From positions 1,550,001 to 1,614,000 of the forward strand of contig JALGAS010000007.1 in NCBI GenBank assembly GCA_023078685.1: a DNA stretch of 64,000 nt. The letters run 5' to 3'. Made by a program: the position numbers and the translations under genes. The notes beneath the pieces were generated by a model. The model saw only the letters and a program-made list of their open reading frames with translations, had not been told where the DNA came from and did not search any database. The stretch is from Neopestalotiopsis rosae (taxonomy: Eukaryota; Ascomycota; Sordariomycetes; Amphisphaeriales; Sporocadaceae). Every line of letters starts with the position of its first letter. Position 1 is the stretch's first letter. Below, piece after piece: positions 1-13,303 of this stretch.

Positions 1-3000
1 TGAGCTACTGGTGAGTGGTCTGCTGCTCAGTGCTCGGTGCTCAAAGTGCTCCATGGTATTACACGACTATCAATATCCACGTATATCGTCATAGCCGAGC
101 TTTCGTCGTTTCAGAGGAGTGACTGATCAGTGCTGATTGACATGACAAGCCTGAAGCGCCAAAAGGACCCTGAATTCGGGACACGGGCACTGACAGCTCA
201 CCAAGTGGGGAACCTCTCAGCGTGCTCAACGAGATTTCTGCTCCGTGCACTGAAATAGTAGTGGTGCTAAACCCGACCTCTGCTATTTTCTCGCCAACCA
301 ATTCGAGACAGTGGGCGCTTCTCGTGATCTTCGCAAGCGCATCGTGTCATGGACCACGGTCCGAAAACCTGGAGAGAGCAAGACCGGCCATGGAAGGAAA
401 ATTTTCTTCCAGATTGTTCTTCTCGAGTGCCGGGAAACGGTGAAGAAGCTCAGACTCTCCTGCAGCCCGGCCTTTCCATTGCGGCTTAGTGAGAAAGTTG
501 GGGGAAAAGAGGCGGCGAAAAAAACCCTTTAGCTGAGGCCACAAAAGGGCCTGAAAGGCAGGAAAAGGGTCTGAAAAGAAGCAAGCGTAATTACCCATTG
601 GCGCATCGTACCCACTCTCCGGAAATTTGACAACCTTCTAGAAGACTTCTAAGGCCGACTATCACGATGCCTCAAAGACAAGGGAACGCTGTCCGGACAA
701 ACCTAACCTTGCTCATTTCAGCAGAATGGAAAAAATCGAGTCGCTTCTACGCTTTGCGCTTGACTTCCCTTCCCAGGGTCCACGTCTTGCTTCGACTGTT
801 TCAGCGCTGACCCCGTTTTCTGAGCTTCAGGCGCCGCTTGGAGCCGACGTAGATCGCTTGACCGTTTTCCTCCCCTTCTGCTTTGTTCATTCCATACTTG
901 ACACCCTGGCATCTTAGTCTTGGTCTTTTGTCTCTTTTCGGTTTTGGTTTTTTGTTGGGCCCACGCACAGGACAGGCGGTGTCGCGAACCATCCTGACCG
1001 CAACGACGAAAACGAGCATTGATACTTCTCCATTCCAATCCATCCCCATGCTTTGGCTCCATGCAACATTGTCCAACCACCTCCCAAGTCCCTCCGAGCG
1101 GCGGCGTAGGGGTCGGTCGGTCGGCAGACTTCGGGGTCTGACTATTGGACCCCATTTTCTCACGCCAGAAGACCAAGGAAGCCGGAAAGAAGGAATAAAA
1201 AGGTACGGTAACAAGACAGGCTTTTCTTGAAGAAGCATGGGTATGGGGTGTTATGCCGATCGCCAGTGCTACCACGATTCCACCAGGGTTATCTTGATCG
1301 GAATCAAGCTGGCGGTGCCATGTATCATGTCATAACGTATCGTATGGGTATCGTATCGCACTTTGTTTCCCCAATATCAATGTGACGGGGGAACGAGACC
1401 TGCTTTTTGGCAACTTTCTTTTCTTTCTTCGGCACTTATGCTCCGGGTACCCCAGTTCTCGTCCCAACCTCATTTACCGCCGGGACGGATCAGTCGGTCA
1501 TGCAGACAGACTGGCCAAGATTGAAAAAGAAACAATAGTGGAAATGTCGGGGTTCTTTTCGAATGTCTTCACCTCCGGCCCGGACGGAGCCTTTTTGGCG
1601 CTGTTTGACAAATATTTGCCTGCGCCCTTGAAGACTTTGGTTCCTGGCCTGGCCAGATGCTGACTTGACGTCCAATACTCATTTCGTTTAAGCTCTCGGC
1701 AGCACCTGTCAGTGCCGCCACTGTTCCTGGCCATCCGCTCACTTGGGTCGGGTGGCTGGCCAGGCTGTAAGTAAAAGCCGGGATCATCGCATTCAGCTGC
1801 TCCCTCTCGATGTTCTCAGCTCAATTATACCCTGCTTTGTCCTGAACGTCGTATGTCGATTGATATTCGGCGACACCATTTCGAGGAGCTCCGATTTCTA
1901 CATTCGGGGTCTGTCGACGTGGCGAGACGCAGAGCAACCAAAAGTCTACCTACGGTCATATCTGATATTCCCAATTGATCTGGTTACACACGGATGTCTG
2001 TTGCCGCCAACGAGTACGAGTAGCAATGGCATTCACTGACCGCTGACCGCTGATGGCTCGGCTATCGGCCTCAAGTCTTTTGGGGTAGCATTCACTGACA
2101 GTTCTGCCTGTTTATTGACACCCTCGAGTACTTCGTACTGACCCTTTGGCTTAGCTGCAGCATCGACGAAACTTGCTTCTGGCCTGCAGCCTGCAGCTTG
2201 ATTGCAGACGGGCTTAGATCTTACATTGCTGCAAGCTGACTGCCTGGTACGGGGACATGCAGCCTTGTGGCCATCCACACATCCCATCCCTACCTTAGGC
2301 GACGGATTCGAATCCATGCAGGCCGTCTTGTGATACACTTTCAGGAACCAAGGTTTGGAGCTCTCCAATTTGTCCTACCTTCGTTGGAGAGCAGCAACGG
2401 TCTCTCTGATAATGCACGTCGATACAGCGGCGCGCGAATCTTCTGCACGTTGCTCGGGGCAGTGCCCAAGTTCCTGGGAATTCTTGCACCCAAGTCACTG
2501 ATACCACGCCAACCCAACTGCCGGAGCCTCGACCACGGCCGGCGAGCGAGTCATCGCGCTCCGTCACCGACGGCTTGCTCTAAGCCCTGCATAGTATGAA
2601 ATTACCTGTTGCGGCCGAGTGGCCTACAGATGCGTCGAGACCTCACCAGGAGATGGTACGCCGTTGGCGAGACCTGAACGCTAAAAGAGAGGGAGAGAGG
2701 ACTCATCCCATCCATTCCCATTCCCAACGCGTACCAGAGAGTCAGCGCCCTTGGGACGACGCGGACTATTACGCTTGCGGAGAGATGGTTTCCAAGAGTC
2801 TGGAAATGGCTGGTTCAGCTGCAGGCATTTTCGCATGGGGGTTCGGCAACGCACCAATCACGAGCCTCGCTGCCGTTGAAACATGCTGGACCAAGTCTGA
2901 AGTACAGTGGTACATAGGGGAAAAGATCACTCTCAGACCCCTCGCATCACTCATCTCCCACGTGGAGGTCAGGGGCAGCAAGCTGCTATACCCTTGTCAG

Positions 3001-6000
3001 GCTGCGATTCATGATAGCCAAGTGTTTCCTGTACTTGCTTTTCGTATTCCCGAGCACTTTTAATGCTGATGCCTACCTGACTACAAAAATATCATCGTCA
3101 TTCATCTCTGCTGGCACCTGACTAGCGTTGCCGGCAATCCGACATGCCATTTATGGGTTTCCCCATGACTGCGCAACGCAGAATACCGACCTTGATGTTG
3201 AGAATATCATATCTACAATGGCCTAGCAACTGGGAGGGCCACGCAAGCCACCCCAGACCCCATCTATATCGTGACCCCAGATTAATCGATACGTCGTTGG
3301 GGCTTTTTGGCAACATGACTGCCGGGGGATGCTGCATCGTGTATCACAAACAGGTGCCACGACAGCTTCTCCTCACGGCCAGGAATGGCACAGGGAGACA
3401 AAAGATCATCTTATCGTCGATGCGTGATACCACCACCATCATATGGCCCTCTGGCATAATCATTGATTGCAATATCGTGCTTACTCTTGCATCATCCACA
3501 TGTCTGTTCTCCGTATAGTAGTGGTTACATGGTCCCGTAAACGACACAGCACAGCCCATCAAATATTCCCGGCCTTTGGTGTGGTGTGGCTACACACCTC
3601 CACAGTTACAATTAACGGGCGGGGCTGTCAGCTTGTTGTTGCGATAAGCCCATTTCAGCCATTATCCACCCCCATTCCAGCTCCATGATGACAGGTACAA
3701 TCGGTCAGAGGATTGCCTTCCGACCCTCCATATCGGCGCTGATTAAGCCTGCGGGAAACCATAAATCCTGATAAAATGGGGGTGTGAATGGTGCCTCTTT
3801 GGGCCAAACGCTCTACGTCGCTTACGAGGCCTAGGAGACACACTTGTCACGTCAAGATGTCGTCAAGACATTGCAGACTAGCAATATACCTGTCAACTAG
3901 TGAGGCACCAGTCAAGCCAGTAGATCAGCCACCTTGCCGCTTTCCAGGAACCGGAGGAATTCAATTCATCGTCCTTTCGGAGACTAATGGCCCAGCAACA
4001 CCATCAAAACATTCCTTATACCCGGGCCGCCCGTGATCACGGTGCGTGGAGGAGCCTGAGCTGCTGATTTAAGCTCGACACTATCAAACACGAAGCCCAA
4101 GGCGACGGTCGCTGGCATGGCAAGCTTGCAAGCCATCTGCAGTGTACTCACGAAGATGTAAACTAATAATAACAGGTTGGAGCTATTATTCCCTCCGAGC
4201 ACCAAGGCAAGCCAGCCAGCCCAGCCAGCCAGCCCGAGAGATGGTAGTTATCCCCAAACGGGATGAAACATGGATGGATTCATTGACAACTCATCAGTCT
4301 GCCAGGGTCGCGGCCGACCTTGACGGCCCAAGGAAACATACAAGAGGGAATTAAAGAGGCAGATGTACACTTTACTTTTGTCAGGTCTCCACGCTACTGC
4401 ACAAGGCTCATATCGAATTGATCAAACTTATGATACCAACTTGTTGGAGTCATATGGGGCAAATCATACTCGGGTACCGTAGGTACATGTTTTAATGTTG
4501 CCAAATATCAAATGTGCCCAGCAGTTAAGTCATACTGGGGTGGTATTCTGTCCCTGGTCAACATGTCCAGCTGACCAATTCTCCAACACACCCACTTTCG
4601 TCTCACTTCTTAGCCCATGCATGCAAGGTACAGCAGCGTAGGTACCTGAGATAACGGTCGTCTGGGTGGATATAGGCAGATATTATAATACAAGTGTATG
4701 ATTTGGCATGCGATTCTCATTCAATATACATTTCCAGCTTATTTGATACCCTGACGATTTAGATACTACCACTTGCGCATGCAAGCTCTTTTGCCCTGCA
4801 TTTTGAGGTGTTATCGGAACCCGACCACCCCCAAGGAGAAACGTGCCAATACATTTCAAATCACCTCTTGGCCCCTCATATGTGAGAGGGGGGTATCATG
4901 TCGCGTTTTTCTTGTCGTTGCCTCTTTTTCTGCCAACCCTTTTGCCAAGTGGCTGAGAAAAAAAAAAACCCCCTAAGCCATCATACGATCATAGTCCGGT
5001 TCTATTTCTGAGTCTATCGTAGACCGGATTACTCATCCTTTCAACGTCGATGAATTTCCCGGAATGGATAACGGTCCCCGTCAGGAATCTCGATCGCACC
5101 TCGGGAGAACCAAAAGGACAGTTGGAAACGCAAGTGCCACTACCGAACCGGCCTCCGGCTGGTTCACTATAGACCCGAGTGGCTTGAATCCTCTCGAGCT
5201 ATATTATCAAGTAAGAGTGAGAAGAAAAAGAAAGTAGGCCGCAAATGTCTGTGTGTTAATCCTCGCTGTTGGGAATGAGAAAAAAACGTATCCACCCCAA
5301 AAACTTGGCAACATCAACGGGTATCGTGGTACATTGATTGTATTGTGGATGCTCCCATATGTATCGCACTGCACTTGGCTGGTTTGCTTGGGTCGTTGGT
5401 CTGTGGGGTTTTCCAAGATAGCTCGGTACCGTATCACGGATTACATTACACCACACGGACGTTTTTTCCCCCTTCTGTCCCTTGTGGTTTGTGTTCCAAC
5501 ATTGAAACTCTATCCCCATTATCTGCAACTTTGGAGAAAGAGAATGCGCGTTTAAGAAATCATCAGACGCAAAAGGGTTCTCCACGTAGTAAGGGCCCGC
5601 CTTTCTCCTCCAGCTCCCAGGGCCCCCTTCCCAGGTACACTCGTGCTAGGTATCTTTTTTACAAGTCTGTTCTTTTTTCGCTAGGCGTGTTGTTGTAGGA
5701 TCGCCAACCCACAAGATTGATGAGCCCTATGCCTTTGATAGTATGTACACATATGCTATGATAATGATTCACATATACTGGAGGAAAATCAGTGGAGCAG
5801 GCTGACGGAGGGGGCGCACGTCGCTCGACCTGGGATTTGTTGAATGCGGTTACGAAGCACGATCATGTATTCGTACATACGACGGGAATACCCTGAGGAT
5901 CTTCGCCATTTTGATTAGGTAGAACCTGACTTGCTACAAAGTACCCGGTTGTAAATCAGATTCAGTGTGCCATATCCGTCGCATTGCAGTACAGAAAATG

Positions 6001-6438
6001 CCTGCCCGCCTAAGTCACCAACAACAAGCAGCCATATGTTTGACATATCGGGGGAAATCGCTGCCACGCGCGGCGGCACGGCACAGTTAAGCTTTTGGCA
6101 GCTCGCGCACTATCGCAAGCTATTGTCAATCCCCACACCACGGAAAGGGTGATCTTCCCATAGTCCCGACTTAGCAAAGACAGCCCAGCACCGGCCGTAA
6201 CATGATACATTTTCATGGCATGAAAATGTAATCATTGCTTGAGCTCGTACCATGTCTATTGCTGCTAATCATGGATACTTGCAGGGGTTTATGGGTTCAG
6301 CTGCGCCTTTGCGGCTCCAATGATCAGCATTCGTTATCCTGTTTCGTCTGACATAGTCTTGGTCGTAGCATAAGAGTCATGAGTGGAAGCGAGATTGTTT
6401 ACGGGTCCCCCAAAATCTAAGTGATTCAAGAGATACAT
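1..6438. other. Gene-poor region, no supportable gene
   Basis: No reading frame here shows a recognisable domain, a credible exon chain or a long run of coding-like composition. The longest single frames (2596-3063 plus, 718-1275 minus) match nothing I know. Minor sequence features are an imperfect GCCA-rich repeat near 4207-4236 and a short A run near 4958-4968. I see no complete transposon, terminal repeats or telomeric repeat. Confidence 0.6.
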
Positions 6439-7644
6439 TCAACCTGTACCTTCCTCTCCCGCAGGCATCTGCGTCGAGATGATGAAGTTCTCCAACATGA
6501 CCTGACCTTGGCCCTGGCCTCTGCCGGTCTTGTTGTTGCTGCTGCTGGCGCCGGACCCCGATGCTACCCTGCCGCTGCTGCTGCCCCCCGCAGCTTGGGG
6601 AGCGTCACGGCGCTTAACCACCAAACATAGCACCCGTCCGTAGATGGAGAAGCCATCATATGTGATGTCCATGGCGAGCTTCTTCTTATCGTCCTCGCCG
6701 GCCCCATCGTCGATGGCGATTGTCGTCTCCTTGCGCCGCTTCTGCGGGGGCGGACGCTCTGCAGCATCGGACTGCGACTCTACAGCGTCTAGGTCTCCCT
6801 CGTCGCCTGAAGAGATGAAGAGACCTTCCTCTTCCTCGTCGTCCCCTTGTCCGGTATCTCTCCGCGCTCGCTTAGGTCGTCTAGCTGCAGGCGCATCCGC
6901 GCTCATTGACGCTGGGGCCGGCGGTAAAGCAGCCAAAACGGCCCCAATGTCGCCTGGCTCGTCATCATCGTCTTCCTCTTGCAGGATAATGGGGGCCGTG
7001 ATGGCCTCGACGTCCACGTCAATGGGCGCCTCGTTGGACGCGCCGACTAGGCCTCGACTGGACGTCGACGTGAGCTTGGTCTGGGACTTGTCGTGAAAGT
7101 GTTTTTGCTTGGTGACCAAGGAGTGGCGGGTGGCTGTCTCGGTCAGGAATATCGAGACCTCAAAGTCATCTGCAATGCGACCACACTGTTAGCCCCCAAA
7201 TGCCACTGATAATGCTCTGCAAAACTATAATTCCTCCCATACTCTGGGCCGACATGAGGCCGTCTACAATAGACCGACAGGCAAGTGGTCTCTCGAAACT
7301 TGAATATGCGGTGCAACGTGCTATGGACGGGTGGGATAAATGGCAACCGAATGCACCTGAGACATTGGCTTTCCGGTGCACTTTGCGTATTCGTGATGAG
7401 TCGACTGACCTTCCACCACCACATCCTTGATGTTCTTCTTCCTGGTGCTCTTCTTGCGGGCGCGCTCCTTGTCCTCGCGTAGTTTCGGCAAGACCCACGG
7501 TCTAACTGCCTCAATCACTCTAGGCAGCACATTGTGCCTCGGATGCAAGAGCCATGTCTGTGCGAGTGCCGGATTGTCGAGGTAGATGCGCACTTCCAGA
7601 ACCGAGTACTTTGTAATTCGCAAGTATCGCCGAATCGGTGCCAT
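6439..7644 (-). CDS. Conserved fungal protein of unknown function, two exons
   Basis: Exons are complement(7644..7410) and complement(7169..6439), giving 321 residues. The intron has donor GTCAGT and an acceptor at TGCAG, and phase is kept (VVVE, then DDFEVSIFLTE). The N-terminal ~100 residues look like a folded domain: the start MAPIRRYLRITKYSVLEVRI continues into a Pro-Arg-Val and Pro-Lys-Leu segment and then a KR-rich helix. The middle is disordered and acidic, with an NLS-like RRPKRARR stretch near residue 190. The C-terminus recovers order (MDITYDGFSIYGRVLCLVVK). The pattern looks like a nuclear protein kept across fungi, but I cannot attach a function. It is divergent from ISM1 and shares a 405-bp upstream region with it. 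Confidence 0.75.
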
Positions 7645-8049
7645 CGTGCGTGTTCAGGGCGGGCGGCAGGAGATGTTAACGACCATTTCTGCTGCGATAT
7701 TGCAGAGAACCTGACGTTGGGGCAAAGAGCGCGCCTGTGTGTGTATCGAGAATGAGAGTGGAAGGAAAGCTCACTTATTGGAATGGGCAATGACGACACC
7801 TGAAGGTGGGATGTCAGCCTCGCATTAGTGGTTCTAGTGGGTGTTGCTAGGCAGGTTACAGGGGCCGATTGGCAGATCTTTAGTGCAGATCAGTGAGTGT
7901 CGTAGCCTTATCAGAGCTTTGATGTGCCTGTAAAGTGTCAAGCTCTAAAGTGTAGGTAGGGGAAAAAATATCGTACGCATTTTTGAGGTCGCGACGCGAC
8001 AAGGACTCAGGATTGTAATCAAACTCCCGCCATGGTCTCATGAACGACT
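7645..8049. promoter_or_regulatory. Shared upstream region between divergent genes
   Basis: This 405-bp region lies between the start codons of the unknown minus-strand gene and ISM1. It must hold both promoters and both 5' leaders. No clear TATA box was identified on either side. Confidence 0.5.
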
Positions 8050-10990
8050 ATGTCGAAATCATGGACATCAACATTGAGGCTACCCAAGTCAACATTACCG
8101 TATGACTTTCTACAATTATCCTGCCAAGTGGACTCACCAAAGCTGAACCGTTCCATGTAGACCTAGACCCTCAGCCCAGTTGCGCGAGCAGTACATCAAG
8201 CGCTCCGCGGACGATTTGTACGAATGGCAAAAAGCGAACCGACCGAGCGATGATACCTTTGTCCTTCACGATGGCCCCCCTTACGCCAATGGCAATCTTC
8301 ACGTCGGCCATGCCCTCAACAAGATCCTTAAGGACATGATCCTGCGCGTAAAGGTGCAGCAAGGACGCCGCGTCGACTATGTGCCTGGCTGGGACTGTCA
8401 CGGCCTGCCCATTGAGCTGAAGGCTCTGGGTAAGGCCGAGGATGGAGGCAAACATCTCACGCCCGTCGAGATTCGAAAGTCGGCGCGGAATTTGGCAAGC
8501 AATACGGTTCTGAAGCAGATGAAGAGCTTCCGGAGCTACGGCGTCATGAGTGACTGGGACCATCGGTGGACGACCATGGACGCTGCCTTTGAGATGCGGC
8601 AGCTTAGGCTCTTCCAAAAGATGGTCCAAAAGGGCTTGATCTACCGCAGATACAAGCCTGTATACTGGTCTCCGTCTTCCAAGACGGCCCTTGCTGAAGC
8701 CGAGCTGGAATACAAGGATGACCATATGTCGACGGCGGCCTGGGTCAGATTCCGCATCGATGAATCTTGGAAGGATGTCCCGGAGCTTGCAGAGGCTGCC
8801 GCAGGTATCAAGGGAGGGTTATATGCCATCATCTGGACCACGACGCCATGGACCCTTCCCGCGAACCAAGCGATTGCCGTCCATGATGACATGAATTATT
8901 CTATCGTCATTGACGGCGATGATGGATACATTGTCGCAGAAACTCGTTTAGACCAAACCCAAGATATGCTTCCCAATCAAACAGCGCCCGTTGCATCTTC
9001 CGTTTCTGGGAAGCATTTCACAGGCCTGAGCTATCGGCATCCTCTCAAGGGCAAATCCGCACCGTCACAGCCCATAATACATGCGGATTTTGTCACAGCA
9101 GACTCGGGTTCTGGTCTTGTCCATTTGGCCCCTGGACATGGTTTTGACGATTACGAAGTCTGCCGCACTTTGAACTTGCCCGTCACGGCCCCCATTGACC
9201 ACGAGGGCAAGTTCACAGCGGACGCATATCCAGACGACCCAGACCGACTGACTTCGGCGCCTTCCATCAACCACGGTGGTAGCCAGTCTGTGATTGAGAT
9301 TCTGGGCAGTGACATTCTTCATGTTGAAAAGTACAAGCACAAGTACCCCTACGACTGGAGGACAAAACAACCCGTGGTTATACGAGCTACGGAGCAGTGG
9401 TTTGCCGATGTATCGCATATTAGAGATGCGGCACTGAGTGCCTTGGAGAACGTGCGGTTTTTTCCAGAAGTGGGACGAAAACGCCTAGAAAGCTTTGTCA
9501 AGGGCCGCAGCGAGTGGTGCATTTCGAGACAACGTGCTTGGGGCGTGCCAATTCCTGCTCTGTTCGACAAGAATGGGGCTGCTGTTGTAGATGAAGCCAC
9601 AGTTGAACACATATTGTCCGTCATGAGGGATCGAGGTACTGGTGCTTGGTGGTCTGATGCCCCAGATGACCCAGCCTGGATTCCTAGCGGCTTGTCTGGA
9701 GAGTACACAAGAGGCACCGACACAATGGATGTGTGGTTCGACAGCGGCAGTAGCTGGAGCATGATGTCTGGTCAATCCGACGTCTACCTCGAGGGATCCG
9801 ACCAACACCGCGGCTGGTTCCAGTCGAGTTTGTTGACGCGCGTTGCAGCTGGTGCTGTTGAGGACGCAAGCTTTGTCAAGGGTGCGCCCTTCAAACAGCT
9901 AATCACACACGGTTTTACCTTGGATGGCGAGGGCAAGAAAATGTCCAAGTCTCTGGGCAACACTATTGAGCCCAATCAGGTTATGGATGGGTCTCTGTTG
10001 CCACCGGTCAAGAAAAAGGGCAAGGCAGCACAGGGGCCGCCAACATATGATGCTCTCGGAGCCGATGCGCTGCGCCTCTGGGCTGCAAGTAGTGACTATA
10101 CAAAGGACGTGGCTATCAGTGAGACGGTGCTTCGGGCTATCCATACCGCCTTGCTCAAGTACCGCACCATTGCCAAGATGTTGCTGGGCTCTATGCATGA
10201 GTCTGCCCGATCGGCGCCGCTCATCACTGCAGATCACATTGCACTCATTCAGCTGCGGGACACTATGGAAGAAGTTGGAAAAGCCTTTGACAAGCACGAG
10301 TTCTACAAGGGCTTCAACATGGTCAACCGATGGATCACAAACGACCTGTCTGCGTTCTACTTGGAGGCATCAAAGGATAGGCTGTACTGCGGCGACGGAG
10401 GTGGTATCATCGAGCCCATCTTCAACGGGTTCATGAGGATGTTGGCACCAATGACCCCATCACTCGTCGAGGAGGTCTGGGAACATCGTCCCGAGTGGAT
10501 GAAGCAGGACGCGAGCCTCGTCCACCCTCTGCGCCAGCTGTACTCGTCCCCCGTGATCTCGGAAGATCGCCTCACACTGGACCTCTCGGCCGTGCGCAAA
10601 GACATACCGACGCTGATGGCTGTCCACTCGGCCATCAAGACGGGCCTGGAAAAGGCCCGGGCCGACAAGGTCGTGGGATCCTCGCTGCAGAGCTCAATCG
10701 TGGTGTCCACATCAGACGCCCAAGTCGTTGCCGTCCTCGAGAAGTATGCCGACGAGCTAGCCAATATGTTTGTCGTGTCGGATCTGGAAATTACTGCAGG
10801 AGACGCGTCCCCCGACACGCCAGCAGGATGGGAGCAATACAAGCAGGACATCGAGATCAACGGAAGCGGCGTCAAAGGCACCATTGCGGTCCTCCCACCA
10901 AAACAGGAAAAGTGTTCTCGCTGCTGGCGGTACATTGCCCCGGTTGAGGATGCCTTGTGCGGCCGCTGCGAGGAGATGGTCAAAGTCTAG
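8050..10990 (+). CDS. ISM1: Isoleucyl-tRNA synthetase, mitochondrial
   Basis: Exons 8050..8099 and 8161..10990 encode 959 residues. The short first exon (MSKSWTSTLRLPKSTLP) was found by tracing the frame back through a GTATGA donor and a TAG acceptor. It looks like a mitochondrial presequence: basic, Ser/Thr-rich, no acids. The protein is a class I aminoacyl-tRNA synthetase with the HIGH signature as HVGH (residues 64-67), the GWDCHGLPIE motif typical of Ile/Val/Leu enzymes, KMSKS near 610-614, an anticodon-binding region, and a C-terminal zinc ribbon (Cys 935, 938, 950, 953) as in bacterial-type IleRS. It charges mitochondrial tRNA-Ile. The bacterial-like length and C-terminal zinc site separate it from the larger cytosolic enzyme. 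Confidence 0.95.
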
Positions 10991-11440
10991 GTTTTCACGA
11001 GAGATTTGACGGCCAAAGACCTGAGGCATGCGTGTTGTGTAAGATTATGTACAGAGTGTCTAGAAATGTAGAGTAGCGGAACTCCTCAAGGATGAGGCTT
11101 GTGTACAATACCGCGCAATACCCCAAAAATCATAGACAAGATGATATACTCGACTCAGTTTCACTTTTTGGTTCCATACCGAAATGCGACAAATTTCCAA
11201 TGTGAATATAGAATTCATATATAGATTTCAAGTCCTCATTTTACAGGACTTTATGGCTCTCTCTTTTGAGGTTACTCGGACAATACTAATACACATCTTT
11301 TGGCACATACACTTCCTCAAGTCTCGCAGGCGCGCGTTGTACTGGGAATGATTGTCCCAATTAGGTGTGTTTAGAGGCGTTCCCGCTGCGGAACACTTCG
11401 AGGCTTCATTCGTCGATTGTGCTGCATGACTGGCAGGGCA
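10991..11440. other. Convergent 3' intergenic region
   Basis: This 450-bp region between the stop codons of ISM1 (+) and GAB1 (-) is AT-rich. It presumably contains both 3' UTRs and poly(A) sites. No other feature was seen. Confidence 0.5.
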
Positions 11441-12800
11441 TCAAATCTGTCTGATCTCCTTGCCCTTCATCTCGGGCCTCTCCACCTCCCACTCGTCTCT
11501 CAGAGCAGCAAATGCAAGATCGCTCACGAGTAGACTCTGACCCAAGCTCCAGACGAGTGTAATGGCGTAGAAGAAGTTGGCGTTTCCACTTCCAGCGTAT
11601 ATCCATAGGTGATAAAAGGCCGGCCCCAAGAACGTAGAGTACAGCACCACAGACCCAGTCAGGAAGCTGTACCGCAAGAGCGGGAAGATGTGCCGGAAGC
11701 ATGAGACCATGGCCAAGAAGAGCGATGTGTCGGCAATGCTGGGGTATGGCTTAAAGATGCCAAAGATGCCGGTGAGGAGGGTGAGGACCACTAGCGGCTG
11801 GTGCCGGATGCGGATCGACAGCGCTGGGGCGTACGAGGACAAGTGCAGCCAGAAGACGCCGAGGAAGAAGGAGCGGAAAGGGTCAAACATTTCCACGAAA
11901 AAGTACCACCAAAGGCCAACGTTTGGAGTAAGGTCCGTCAGCGTCAGCTGGATGCCATAGGTTGAGTAGAGAAACTCCCAAGATCCACCAGTCACGGCAA
12001 AAGACGACAAGAAGAGGATTGCCAAGCTGACTGTGACGGCGAGAACATTGACACCTGCAAATTGCCCGAGCGAGGGTCCATTCGGTTTGTATGTCCGATC
12101 ATACGCCAGTAGTACCAGAGGCGGAAGCAAAAGAATGGGGTACATGGATAGGTAGGCGGCAAAGGACAGGGACAGCATGGAAGTGAAGATCTGACCCGAA
12201 ATAGCCTTTGAAACAGCGTGAAGGATGGCGCATGTTGTGAAGACGGTTGTTGGGCGCGCGAGACAAGTTGCTATGGTAAAGGGGTTGAGCAGGAACAAGG
12301 CGGCCACGACATATCCGGACCACTTCCTCTCTGCGCGCGGCGACTTGAATAACCTCGAGGTGCTGGCTTCACCCGACTCAGCGATTTTGTACAGCGCATT
12401 GGCGCTCAGGAGGTCGATCAGGATGTACAGAGCGTATGTGAAGATTGGGTAGGCCGCCGGATCGGGGAGCAGCGAGAAGAGGGGCAGAAGTAGAGGCGCC
12501 TGGTGGTAGACGCCGCCGTCGTAGGGGGAGACATTGTGGTTGTAGAGAAAGAGACCCTCTTGTACTGTTCAGAAGCATTAGTGACTATTAATTCGAATCG
12601 ATTGGGGCACACGAAGTTGTGCTGGACGCCAACCTACATCTCTTGAAGCTGTTCACGGGTGTGGATATCTCGACACGACCCGTCAGCAAGTCTGGGAGAC
12701 CTGGGAAAGCTGTAAAGAGGAGTAGACGAAGAGCGGCGGCAGCGACAAAGAGACCAGTTGTCCCTGAAGTCGCTTGAGAGCCCATATTAGCTTGGGTCAT
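11441..12800 (-). CDS. GAB1: GPI transamidase subunit GAB1 / PIG-U
   Basis: Exons complement(12800..12638) and complement(12564..11441) encode 428 residues. The GTAGGT donor and CAG acceptor join FKR to LQEGLFLYNHNVSPYDGG in frame; that NHNVSPYDGG-type lumenal loop is a hallmark of the PIG-U family. The remainder is strongly hydrophobic with about eight or more membrane segments, and includes LNPFTIATCLARPTTVF, which resembles the fatty-acid-elongase-like stretch described for this family. The product is a multi-pass ER subunit of the complex that transfers preformed GPI anchors to proteins. A second in-frame ATG lies five codons downstream (12785). The gene is divergent from NOP7 across about 500 bp. 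Confidence 0.93.
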
Positions 12801-13303
12801 ATCGCAAGTCCATCGTCTAGGAGAGGAAGAGAGGAATGAATTGCCCAGTCACAAAGCCACTTCGATGCAGTGTGGCCCGTATTGGATGCCTTTCTTTGGC
12901 TGGAGCTCTGCCTAGGTCCAGGTACGGCGCGGTACTGTACAGTGGGTGGGTTAGGTAGGTAGCACGTACTTGCCAGCAAGGAGAAGTGACCTGTGTGTCA
13001 AACGCTGCAAAAGGCCAGCGGATCCCTGCTGATTGCTACAAGCTCCCGGCTGCCCTGCACTAAACCTCGTCGGGTTTACCCCAGAATTAAGGTGGGCGGT
13101 GAAAGCATATCGATAACCAATGGGCAGAAAAAGTTCAAGCTGGGAAAAAGTTCCCAAGTCTTTCTGGCGGGGCCAATTGGAAAGAAAAAAGTCAGAGAGG
13201 GCCGTTTTGTAGTAGGCGATCTGTGGTTTTCCCGCGCAAATCTCCTTGTATCTTCTGTCTATTTCTCAACCACATTTGAGACTCCAGAAGACCAATCACC
13301 AAA
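12801..13303. promoter_or_regulatory. Bidirectional promoter region GAB1 / NOP7
   Basis: A 503-bp interval separates the divergent start codons. The NOP7-proximal part includes a CCAAT motif (the text ACCAATGGGC near 13118) and a pyrimidine-rich leader just before the NOP7 ATG. No other site was assigned. Confidence 0.45.

Noticed and set aside
718..1275. 185-residue open frame on the minus strand
   Set aside because: Sequence looks random, overlaps other frames of similar length, and has no conserved pattern.
2285..2298. GGATTCGAATCC, resembling a tRNA B box
   Set aside because: No A box, acceptor stem or anticodon arm could be placed around it.
2596..3063. 155-residue open frame on the plus strand
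   Set aside because: No recognisable domain, no supporting exon chain, and composition like the surrounding non-coding DNA.
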